A DNA stretch of 12,073 bases from Thermohalobaculum sp039817245 (GTDB lineage: Bacteria > Pseudomonadota > Alphaproteobacteria > Rhodobacterales > Rhodobacteraceae): NCBI GenBank assembly GCA_039817245.1, contig JBCBWF010000127.1:1-12073 (forward strand), read 5' to 3'. The notes under the pieces were generated by a model that was given only the letters and a program-made list of their open reading frames with translations, did no database searches and was not told the DNA's origin. Each line of letters opens with the position of its first letter. Within the stretch, counting starts at the first letter, position 1. The translations under genes were made by a program, and so were the position numbers. Of the stretch, positions 1-6,915 are shown in pieces.

Positions 1-847
1 AGGAGGAGAGAAGCGCGCCGAAGATGCCCGCGATCGCCATGGCGGCCATGAGCGGGATCGCGATCTGCTCGAGAATGCGCTGGCCGGGCGAGGGCGGCGT
101 CCAGGTGAGATCGGCGATGGTCGTGCCTTCTGCGCCGCGAAGCGCGATGCTGCCGGCGCCCGCATTGCCCGGCGGCTCGAGATGCACGTTGTCGATGAGA
201 AAGCGGTCCCCGATGCTGCCGGTGAGCAGCGTCTCGGAGAAGCGCAGGCCGTGGATCTGGATGGGCGCCTGCTGCAGCGCCTCGGTGCCGAGCGAGCCCT
301 CCGTCGGCACCACGCGGGTTACAGCGAAGGCCCAGATCTCGCCATTCATCCGCGCGAACATCGTTGGCGCAGAGCCGTCCTCATCCGTCGGTTTCTCCAG
401 CAGTGCCAGGACCTTGGCGAGGAGCTCGGGGGGGATGAGGCCGGTCTCGCCCGGCATCGGCGTGCCGGCCTGCCAGCCATGCTCGGCCCCGGATTGCGGG
501 TTGATGAGGACGATGAGGTCGACGGCGCCGATCTCCGCCGCACCCGACCCCATATTGTTGTACATCCAATCCAGATCGCTCTTCAGGATGCTCTCATAGG
601 CCTCGGTCCAGATCGAATAGTCGAGCACCGTGCTCGAGACCCGGCCGAGGATGGAGTTCACCCCAGCGCTGACCATTTTATGGGCCGCGGAGCGCGCGAG
701 CTGGTTGTGTTGCGTAGAAATCCAGAAAACGATCGTGGCGGTCACGGACATCAGCGCGACGAGTGCGAGGATGTGGAAGACGACGAGCCGGCGGGAGAAC
801 CGCACGTCTGTCGGATCCACTGTGCGGCTCACCGGCTTACTCTTCAT
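1..847 (-). CDS. CHASE4-type membrane sensor, N-terminal part (truncated by window edge)
   Basis: The frame is open from an ATG at 847 to the window edge, giving 282 residues of a longer protein. Membrane segment 1 is about residues 20-43, followed by a periplasmic stretch (about 44-260), and membrane segment 2 begins about 263 and runs off the edge. The periplasmic part carries DYSIWTEAYE at residues 76-85, which resembles the D-x-x-W-D-D-A-x word of CHASE4 sensor domains. In that family the domain is usually followed by HAMP, GGDEF and/or EAL, so a c-di-GMP cyclase or phosphodiesterase is likely. The catalytic part lies outside the window, so a histidine kinase or chemoreceptor is not excluded. 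The start is supported by a GAGGGG ribosome-binding site about 9 bases upstream. It is the last gene in a run of minus-strand genes, but 467 bases separate it from the exporter gene before it, so it probably has its own promoter. Confidence 0.72.
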   Translation of the reverse strand, partial: MKSKPVSRTVDPTDVRFSRRLVVFHILALVALMSVTATIVFWISTQHNQLARSAAHKMVSAGVNSILGRVSSTVLDYSIWTEAYESILKSDLDWMYNNMGSGAAEIGAVDLIVLINPQSGAEHGWQAGTPMPGETGLIPPELLAKVLALLEKPTDEDGSAPTMFARMNGEIWAFAVTRVVPTEGSLGTEALQQAPIQIHGLRFSETLLTGSIGDRFLIDNVHLEPPGNAGAGSIALRGAEGTTIADLTWTPPSPGQRILEQIAIPLMAAMAIAGIFGALLSS

Positions 848-1314
848 CGTGCACTACCCCTCGCATGCAGCCGGCATCTCAACCCGCCAAGCCGCTTACT
901 TTCCAGACAATCCGCAACCTCCGTCAAGCGAGTTAACGAATCGACGCATGCGGCTAAGGCGCTGCGTACGAAAGGCATTGTTCCGGCAGAATGGGGCGAT
1001 TGTGAGAGGTCTGTGCGGCTGGCAGCAGTTGGAGGCCGGTCTTGCAGAGGAGTTCCGCTCAAACCGACGCTTCCTGCGGAACGCGCAGCAGGCCGGGCCA
1101 CAACTGACCGCCACGTCCGCGACGCGACGCCGGATGCCGGGGCCGAGACAAAACGCGCGGGCAGGAACAACACCATACACCCTCCACGCCGAACCGACTG
1201 GTGGGTGCCGCAGAGCCGCCGGTCGATTACCTACAATGCACCATGAATATACCACAAACGGTCGGTCAACGGCAGGGATTGGCGGGCCGGCCGCTACGAC
1301 CGACCCGCCCGGTG
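848..1314. other. 467-bp gap between exporter and sensor genes
   Basis: No convincing gene is seen here. It should hold the promoter of the CHASE4 sensor and the 3' end of the exporter transcript. A TTAACGAATC stretch at 933-942 contains GTTAAC and a GANTC (CcrM-type) site. A GC-rich hairpin at 1281-1309 lies just past the exporter stop. Short ORFs crossing the gap on both strands have scattered third-position bases unlike the neighbouring genes and look like chance ORFs. Confidence 0.5.
1281..1309 (-). terminator. Possible terminator hairpin after the ABC exporter gene
   Basis: GGCGGGCCGG (1281-1290) pairs with CCGACCCGCC (1300-1309) over 10 positions with one mismatch and a 9-base loop. 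It begins 6 bases past the exporter stop codon. No T-run follows on the minus strand, so intrinsic termination is uncertain. Confidence 0.3.
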
Positions 1315-3177
1315 TCAGACAGCGATGCTCCCGGGCTGGTCGAGCCCGATAAAGCCGCCGGACTGGCGGGCCCAGAAGGCGGCATAGAGCCCGCGCGCGG
1401 CCAAGAGCGCCTCGTGGCTGCCCGCCTCGGCGATCCGCCCCTGATCGAGCACCACGATCCGGTCCATGCGCTGGATGGTGGAGAGGCGGTGCGCGATCGC
1501 GATCACCGTCTTGCCGGCCATCAGCGTGCCGAGGGCGTCCTGGATCAGCGCCTCCGCCTCGCTGTCGAGCGCGGAGGTGGCCTCGTCGAGCACCAGGATC
1601 GGCGCGTCCTTCAGCACGGCCCGCGCGAGCGCGATGCGCTGGCGCTGACCGCCGGAGAGCTTGACGCCGCGCTCGCCCACATGGGCGCTGTAGCCGCGCC
1701 GGCCCTGCGGATCCTCCAGCGTCTCGATGAACTCGTCGGCGAAGACGAGCCGGGCGGCCTGGCGCATCTCCGCCGGCGTGGCGTCGGGCCGGCCATAGAG
1801 GATGTTGTCGCGCACGGAGCGATGCAGCAGTGCTGTGTCCTGCGTCACCACGGCGATGGCGCGGCGCAGGCTCTCCTGGGTGACGCCGGCGATGTCCTGC
1901 CCGTCGATCTCGATACGCCCGCGCTCGATGTCGTGAAAGCGCAGGAGCAGATTGATCAGGGTGGACTTGCCGGCGCCGGAGCGGCCGACGAGGCCGACGC
2001 GCTCTCCGGGCTGGATCGCGAGGTCGACACCGCGCAGGCCACCGGCGATCGCCTGCTCCGCCGGGCGCCCGTAGAGATGGCTGACGCCGTGAAAGCGGAT
2101 TGCCCCGCCGCGGACCGCGAGGGCAGGTGCCCCCGGCCGGTCGACGACGCCGTGAGGCTTGGAGATCGTCTCCATCCCCTCCTTGATCATGCCCGCATAC
2201 TGGAAGAGCTGCGAGGTGACCCACATGATCCAGCCGGTCATGGCGTTGAGGCGCAGCGTGAGCGCGGCGGCGGCCGCCACGGTGCCAGGCGAGGTGGCGC
2301 CGGACTGCCAGAGCCAGACGGCGGAGCCCACGGTGGCCACGATCAGCACGCCGTTCAGCGTCGCCAGGCCCGCGGTCATGGTGGTCATGAGCCTGAGCAG
2401 CCGGGCGAAGCGCAACCGGTGGATCTTCATGGCGTTCAGCGCATAGGTCTCCTCGCGCTCCGCATGGGCGAAGAGCTTCACGGTCTGCATGTTCGTGTAG
2501 GCGTCCACGATCCGGCCCGTCACCAGCGAGCGCGCGTCGGACATCTTCTTGGAGGCCGTGGCGATCCGGGGGATGAGGGCGCGCAGGAGGGCGATGTAGA
2601 TCGCCAGCCAGACCAGGAGCGGCAGGATCAGCCGCGGATCCGCGTTGGCCAGGATCAGGATCGCGCCGATCACGTAGGCCGCCGCATACCAGATCGCCTC
2701 GAAGAACATGTAGGCGGAGTCTTCGACCGCCGGCCCGGTCTGCATCACGCGGTTGGCGATCCGGCCGGCGAAGTCGTTCTGGAAGAAACCGACGGACTGG
2801 CCGAGCAGGTGCTTGTGCGCTCGCCAGCGCACCTGGTCGAGCAGGTTCACCGAAACCGTCTGGTTGAGCAGCCCGACATTGAGAACGATCGCGGTGGGGC
2901 GCGCGAGCAGGATCAGGAGCACGACGATGGCGAGCTCCACGCCGTGGCGCGCCATGAGCGCGTCGGGCCCCGCCTCGGTCATGAGATCGACGATACGCCC
3001 GGCATAGAAGATGAGCGCGGTCTCGACGAGTGCGACCACGAGGCCGGAAACGGCAATGGCGCCGAGCACGCGCCGGAAAGGACGCAGCTGTTCGGAAAGA
3101 AAGCCCCAGAACCGGTCCGACGGTGCATCCGGCGAAGGGGGGAAGGGATCGATCATGGATTCGAGGCGAGCAAACAT
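1315..3177 (-). CDS. ABC exporter half-transporter (permease fused to ATPase)
   Basis: This 620-residue type IV-fold (ABCB/MsbA-like) exporter has a membrane domain at about residues 35-335 with several hydrophobic segments. It is followed by a complete nucleotide-binding domain: Walker A GRSGAGKST 398-406, Q-loop Q446, signature LSGGQ 507-511, Walker B ILVLDE 527-532 and H-loop H563. It would work as a dimer in the inner membrane, exporting a lipid, drug or other small molecule; the substrate cannot be told from sequence. The frame extends upstream to 3240. I chose ATG 3177 because it has a CGGGAG ribosome-binding site 7 bases ahead and because MFARLESMIDPFPP matches the N-terminus I recall for homologues in Rhodobacterales and Rhizobiales. 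It lies 605 bases downstream of the secretion genes and lacks the PrtD-type layout, so it is probably a separate unit. Confidence 0.93.
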   Translation of the reverse strand: MFARLESMIDPFPPSPDAPSDRFWGFLSEQLRPFRRVLGAIAVSGLVVALVETALIFYAGRIVDLMTEAGPDALMARHGVELAIVVLLILLARPTAIVLNVGLLNQTVSVNLLDQVRWRAHKHLLGQSVGFFQNDFAGRIANRVMQTGPAVEDSAYMFFEAIWYAAAYVIGAILILANADPRLILPLLVWLAIYIALLRALIPRIATASKKMSDARSLVTGRIVDAYTNMQTVKLFAHAEREETYALNAMKIHRLRFARLLRLMTTMTAGLATLNGVLIVATVGSAVWLWQSGATSPGTVAAAAALTLRLNAMTGWIMWVTSQLFQYAGMIKEGMETISKPHGVVDRPGAPALAVRGGAIRFHGVSHLYGRPAEQAIAGGLRGVDLAIQPGERVGLVGRSGAGKSTLINLLLRFHDIERGRIEIDGQDIAGVTQESLRRAIAVVTQDTALLHRSVRDNILYGRPDATPAEMRQAARLVFADEFIETLEDPQGRRGYSAHVGERGVKLSGGQRQRIALARAVLKDAPILVLDEATSALDSEAEALIQDALGTLMAGKTVIAIAHRLSTIQRMDRIVVLDQGRIAEAGSHEALLAARGLYAAFWARQSGGFIGLDQPGSIAV

Positions 3178-3184
3178 GGGGCGG

Positions 3185-3190
3185 CTCCCG
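3185..3190 (-). promoter_or_regulatory. Ribosome-binding site deciding the exporter start
   Basis: On the minus strand CGGGAG lies 7 bases before ATG 3177. The longer in-frame alternative at 3240 has no purine-rich stretch at the right distance, so the shorter protein is preferred. Confidence 0.55.
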
Positions 3191-3318
3191 GAGACGGCGA
3201 TGCGCCAAGATCCGCGTCGAACGCGGGGCGGCATCGGCATGCTGACAATGATGGCGTTTGGCTGATGGATCGCCGGCGCTGGACCGGCAGGAGCGCGACG
3301 GCGCCCTCCGCGGCGCGG

Positions 3319-3354
3319 TCACCCGAGCGGTGAAATCTCGCGATGCATATCCAT
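3319..3354 (-). CDS. Possible 11-residue leader ORF upstream of the exporter
   Basis: On the minus strand GGAGGG sits about 6 bases before ATG 3354, which opens a frame of 11 residues (MDMHREISPLG) ending in TGA. The spacing and strength of the ribosome-binding site are better than those of the exporter gene 141 bases downstream. It could be a translated upstream ORF that tunes exporter expression, or chance. It has no runs of one amino acid that would point to a classical attenuator. Confidence 0.2.
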   Translation of the reverse strand: MDMHREISPLG

Positions 3355-3420
3355 CAGAACCCTCCAGGTTGGGTGAGGAGTTTACTACACGATTCTCGGT
3401 CCGCTGTCGATCTCGCGCGG

Positions 3421-3437
3421 CGCTTGTCACACAAGCG
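3421..3437. promoter_or_regulatory. 17-bp perfect inverted repeat, possible operator
   Basis: CGCTTGT-cac-ACAAGCG is a perfect 7-bp inverted repeat around a 3-base centre. Its size and symmetry fit a dimeric repressor site. It lies about 245 bases upstream of the exporter start, in non-coding DNA, on the side where the exporter promoter is expected. A short stem-loop in RNA is the alternative. Confidence 0.35.
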
Positions 3438-3643
3438 TCGTGAGTGTTTGCGCCGTGGCAGTGGGGCCGATCCGGCTTGGTGCATGGGTGCCCGACTGGC
3501 GCGCTGAAGCCCCGGAAGCCCCGTCGGGTTGACATCGGGAAGGACAACGAGACCGGAGAGCGACGCGGCGGCGTTCTTCGCTGCTTTCAATGATGCCGTC
3601 ACAGGCATTGCGTTTCCGATCGGGGGCCTCGGGCCTTTCGGAA

Positions 3644-3670
3644 GGATGTCCTCCGCAAGGAGGAGCATCC
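3644..3670 (-). terminator. Bulged 11-bp hairpin downstream of the secretion operon
   Basis: GGATG-TCCTCC (3644-3654) pairs with GGAGGA-G-CATCC (3659-3670), giving 5 + 6 base pairs with a single bulged base and a 4-base loop. It starts 113 bases past the stop of the HlyD-family gene and is the strongest hairpin in the gap. There is no T-run on either side. It may act as a Rho-independent-like terminator or a 3'-end stabiliser of the secretion transcript. On the plus strand the loop is GCAA, a GNRA tetraloop, so a plus-strand RNA is also possible. Confidence 0.35.
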
Positions 3671-3782
3671 GAAGCTCCGTTTCCGCGTCGACATCCGCTT
3701 TGTCGGCAGGCACGGAACGGACGGCGCCGTCGTGGAGCGTCTCGGCGCTGCGTGGTCGGCGCATATCCCGACGGCGGGCAGG

Positions 3783-5117
3783 TCAGTGTTCGCGGAAGGC
3801 GTGGCTCATGCTGTCGGTGATGGGCTGGATCAGGTAGTCGGCGAAGGTGCGCGCGCCCGTGAGCAGGAAGACCTCGGCCGGCATACCGGGCTGTAGCATT
3901 GCGCGGAGCGTGTCGGAGAGCGCGTCGGGATCGAGGCGGACACGCACGATGTAGGCGTCCCGGCCCGCATGGCGGGTGTCGTCCTCCAGGGTGTCGGCGG
4001 AGACGTAGACGACCTCGCCGCGGACCGTCGGCGTGGTGCGCTGGTTGAAGGCGGTGAGCCGAACCAGCGCAGGCTGGCCGCGATGCACGGTCTCCACGTC
4101 CTCCGGCCGCATGCGCGCCTCGATCTCGAGCTGGTCGGTGAGCGGAACCATCTCGAGGATCGTGCCACCGGGGGGCACGACCCCGCCATTGGCGTTGAAG
4201 TCCAGCCGGACCACGATCCCGTCGGCCGGCGCGCGCACCTGTAGGCGCTCCACGGCGCGGGAAACAGCGGAGATCTGTGCCCAGACATCGCGGAGCTCGG
4301 CCTCGGTGGTCTCGAGCTCGGCGAGCGCGTCCTCCTTGGCGGTGTGGTTGGCCTTGATGATGAGTTGTTCGCCGCGGACGATGCGCTCGAGGCTGTCACC
4401 GATATGGGCGCGCAGGCGGGCGACCTCGCCATTGAGCTGGGCCTGCGAGCGCTGGATGGCGAGAAAGGCCGGGCGCTTCGCAAGGCCCTTCGAGATGAGG
4501 ATCTCGCTGTCCGCCAGCTCCTCGCTGATGAGGGCGAGCTGCGTTTCGGCCGCCGCGAGCTGCTTCTCCGCCCCGCTGACATGCTGGCGATAGGCGGCGA
4601 TGCCCTGACGCAGGATGTCCACCTCGCTGTCGAGGCGGTCGCGGCGGGCGTGAAAGAGGCTGCGCTGCAGTTCGAGGACGGTGCGTCGGTGGCGGTCAGG
4701 CTCGGCCGATCTGGCGGCGGGTCCGAGATCCGGGGCGGCATCGCCGGCGATCTCGGCGCGCAAGCGTGCGGCGCGGGCGGTGAGGCGGAACTCGCGCGAG
4801 CGCAGGCGGTCGAGCTCGGCGGACTGCGCGGGGTTCTCCAGATGGACGAGCACGCTGTCGGCTGCGACGCGGTCGCCCTCGGCCACATGGATCGCCTGGA
4901 TCACGCCGCCATCGGGATGCTGGACGATCATGTTGCGCCCGGTCGCGACGAAGTTGCCGGACGCGACCGTCGCGCCCTCGATCGGCGCGGTGAACGACCA
5001 GGCGCCGAAACCGCCGAGCACGAGCCCGATCACGAGCACGCCCAGGGCCACGAGGCTGCCGGTGGAGCGGGGAACCTGGCTTTCCCAGAGTTCCTCCACG
5101 GGGTTACGCAATGTCAT
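3783..5117 (-). CDS. Type I secretion membrane fusion protein, HlyD/PrtE family
   Basis: This 444-residue periplasmic adaptor links an ABC exporter to an outer-membrane TolC-like channel. It has a short cytoplasmic N-terminus, one membrane segment at about 20-42, a first lipoyl half-motif around 60-95 (VQHPDGGVIQAIHVAEGDRV), a long helical coiled-coil hairpin at about 98-290, a second lipoyl half (RAPADGIVVRLDFNANGGVV, 295-314) and a C-terminal beta-barrel ending in PGMPAEVFL, all typical of the PrtE/HlyD class. The frame is open upstream to 5264, but ATG 5117 has AAGGAGA correctly spaced and matches family length. It overlaps the end of the preceding ABC gene by 14 bases, so the two are co-transcribed and probably translationally coupled. 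The channel partner is not in the window. Confidence 0.95.
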   Translation of the reverse strand: MTLRNPVEELWESQVPRSTGSLVALGVLVIGLVLGGFGAWSFTAPIEGATVASGNFVATGRNMIVQHPDGGVIQAIHVAEGDRVAADSVLVHLENPAQSAELDRLRSREFRLTARAARLRAEIAGDAAPDLGPAARSAEPDRHRRTVLELQRSLFHARRDRLDSEVDILRQGIAAYRQHVSGAEKQLAAAETQLALISEELADSEILISKGLAKRPAFLAIQRSQAQLNGEVARLRAHIGDSLERIVRGEQLIIKANHTAKEDALAELETTEAELRDVWAQISAVSRAVERLQVRAPADGIVVRLDFNANGGVVPPGGTILEMVPLTDQLEIEARMRPEDVETVHRGQPALVRLTAFNQRTTPTVRGEVVYVSADTLEDDTRHAGRDAYIVRVRLDPDALSDTLRAMLQPGMPAEVFLLTGARTFADYLIQPITDSMSHAFREH

Positions 5118-6915
5118 TGCGGGTCTCCTTCGGGCCGCGGGCCGCGCGCTTGCCATCGGCGATGAGATCCGCGCCGGCGGCGCCGTAGACCTTGAGCAGC
5201 ACTGCGTCTCGCGGGCCGAAATGGACCATCTGGCCGCCATCGAGCACCAGCACCTTGTCGACATGGCGCAGGAGCGCGTGGCGCTGGGTTATGGCGACCA
5301 TGGTGATGCCTTTCGCCTTGCCGAGCCGGAGCGCGCGGGCGAGGGCGGCATCGCCCTCGCTGTCGAGATTGGCGTTGGGCTCGTCGAGCACCACGAGCCG
5401 CGGAGTGCCGAAGAGCGCGCGAGCGAGGCCAAGGCGCTGGCGCTGGCCGCCGGAGAGAGGCGCGCCCGAGGCAGTGAGTACGGTCTCGTAGCCTTGCGGC
5501 AGGCGCGCGATCATCTCGTGGATGCCGGCCATGCGGGCCGCGGCGAAGATCTCGTCGTCGGTCGCGGTTGCACGCAGGCGCGCGATATTGGCCTTCACGC
5601 TCGCGGGGTAGAGTTGCACGTCCTGAGGCAGATAGCCGAGGACATCGCCGAACTGGCCGGGGTCCCAGTGGCGCAGTTCGAGCTCGGAGAGGCGAACCTC
5701 GCCGGCGGTCGGTGCCGCGGCGCCGATGAGGAGCCGCGCGAGGGTCGATTTGCCGGCGCCGGAGGGACCGATCACGCCGAGGATCTCGCCGGGCGCCAGT
5801 TCGAAATCGATGCCGTTCAGCAGCACCCGCTTGGAGGGGGGCGGCGCGTAGAGGAGGCGCTGGACGCGCAGCCGGCCACTCGGATCCGGCAGGCGCAGGC
5901 GCTGGAGGTTGAGCGGCGAGTTGCGCAGGAGCGCGACGACGCGGCCATAGCTCGCCTGGGCGAGGACGTAGCTGCGCCAGCCCTCGATCGCGCCTTCCAG
6001 CGGGGCGAGACCGCGCCCGGAGATGATCGAGGCGGCGATCATCATGCCGCCGGTGAGCTCGCCGCTGAGGGCGAGGCGGGCACCCCATCCGAGGATCGCG
6101 ACCTGCACCAGCATGCGGACGAACTTGGAGAGGCCGGAGAGGACGGAATTGGCATCCTGTGCACGCACAAGCGCACCGAGCGAGGCGCCGAGCTCCTGCG
6201 CCCAGAGCCGGACGGTCTCCGGCGCCATGCCCATGGAGTTGATGGTGAAGGCCGCGCGGCCGGCGGCATCCACATGGCCGGCCGCCTGCATGGCGCGCGC
6301 GCCGGCCATGGCGAAGCTGCGCCGGGTTGCGCGCTGATTGAGCAGCGCGAGCGCCAGGGTGACGACGGCCGCGCCGAGCATGATGTGGCCGAGATCCGGA
6401 TGCACGAGATAGACCACGAGGAAGTAAAGCGGGACGACGGGCACATCGAAGAGCAGGAGCACGGTCGGCGAGGTCAGGAAGCCGCGGAGCTGCTGCAGGT
6501 CGCCCACGGCATGGAGCGCGCCTGCGTCGCCGTCCGGCGTGGCCCGGATCGCGGCCGTCAGGACCGGGGCGGCCAGCATGGTCTCGAAGCGCACGGCCAC
6601 GCGCATGAGGATCATGCGGCGCAGCGTGTCCAGAACCGCATAGGCGAGCACGCAGACGATCACGATGACCGTGAGCACCAGCAGCGTATCCGTGCTGTGG
6701 CTGGTGAGCACGCGGTCGGAGATCTGGAAGAGATAGATCGGCACGGCAAGCACGAGCAGGTTGAGCGCGAGCGAGAAGACTGCGAGCGCGCCGAGGGAGC
6801 GGCGGAGCCGGGAGAGCGCGGCGGCGAGAGCGCGGCGCAGATCGGGGCTCGCCTCGGCGCTGCGCTGCAAGGCCTCGCGGGGTTCGGGGGAGGGGCGGTG
6901 GCGGCTGTCGGTCAT
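5104..6915 (-). CDS. Type I secretion ABC permease/ATPase, PrtD family
   Basis: This 603-residue inner-membrane engine powers one-step secretion of unfolded substrate. The membrane domain spans about residues 40-330 with hydrophobic segments near 41-63, 77-96, 150-171, 176-192 and 265-300. The ATPase domain has Walker A GPSGAGKST 383-391, Q-loop Q431, signature LSGGQ 487-491, Walker B LVVLDE 507-512 and H-loop H546. There is no N-terminal peptidase C39-like domain, as expected for the PrtD/AprD class that exports proteins without leader cleavage. The ATG at 6915 overlaps the TGA of the upstream gene (ATGA), with only a weak ribosome-binding site, which points to translational coupling; the open frame upstream of 6915 is read by that other gene. 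It is followed at once by the HlyD-family adaptor. Its likely substrates are the two repeat proteins encoded upstream. Confidence 0.95.
   Translation of the reverse strand: MTDSRHRPSPEPREALQRSAEASPDLRRALAAALSRLRRSLGALAVFSLALNLLVLAVPIYLFQISDRVLTSHSTDTLLVLTVIVIVCVLAYAVLDTLRRMILMRVAVRFETMLAAPVLTAAIRATPDGDAGALHAVGDLQQLRGFLTSPTVLLLFDVPVVPLYFLVVYLVHPDLGHIMLGAAVVTLALALLNQRATRRSFAMAGARAMQAAGHVDAAGRAAFTINSMGMAPETVRLWAQELGASLGALVRAQDANSVLSGLSKFVRMLVQVAILGWGARLALSGELTGGMMIAASIISGRGLAPLEGAIEGWRSYVLAQASYGRVVALLRNSPLNLQRLRLPDPSGRLRVQRLLYAPPPSKRVLLNGIDFELAPGEILGVIGPSGAGKSTLARLLIGAAAPTAGEVRLSELELRHWDPGQFGDVLGYLPQDVQLYPASVKANIARLRATATDDEIFAAARMAGIHEMIARLPQGYETVLTASGAPLSGGQRQRLGLARALFGTPRLVVLDEPNANLDSEGDAALARALRLGKAKGITMVAITQRHALLRHVDKVLVLDGGQMVHFGPRDAVLLKVYGAAGADLIADGKRAARGPKETRNDIA
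5124..5130 (-). promoter_or_regulatory. Ribosome-binding site deciding the HlyD-family start
   Basis: AAGGAGA on the minus strand lies 6 bases before ATG 5117, inside the 3' end of the ABC gene. It fixes the start well downstream of the longest open frame (5264). Confidence 0.75.

Larger units (their letters stand above)
3178..3782. other. 605-bp gap between HlyD-family and exporter genes
   Basis: No convincing protein gene is seen. A 136-codon minus-strand ORF at 3354-3764 starts 18 bases past the HlyD-family stop, but it has no ribosome-binding site and irregular codon use, and its C-terminal half is Arg/Cys-rich and unlike a folded protein. The gap holds three separate signals: a bulged hairpin at 3644-3670, a 17-bp inverted repeat at 3421-3437, and an 11-codon ORF at 3319-3354 with a strong ribosome-binding site. 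The exporter promoter and leader should lie here. Confidence 0.5.

Noticed and set aside
844..1176. 110-codon minus-strand ORF with GGAGGG before its ATG and an ATGA overlap with the sensor start
   Set aside because: The start and overlap look attractive, but third codon positions are mixed, unlike the neighbouring genes, and the protein is Arg/Ser-rich with no recognisable feature. Worth only a glance in ribosome data.
896..3547. Very long (883-codon) minus-strand open frame
   Set aside because: It runs in another frame across the exporter gene, gives Arg/Pro/His-rich low-complexity protein, and is a by-product of high GC; the exporter frame has full ABC motifs.
3354..3764. 136-codon minus-strand ORF just past the HlyD-family stop
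   Set aside because: It lacks a ribosome-binding site, codon use is irregular and the C-terminal half looks like translated non-coding DNA. The first 70 residues are less implausible, so a decayed gene is not fully excluded.
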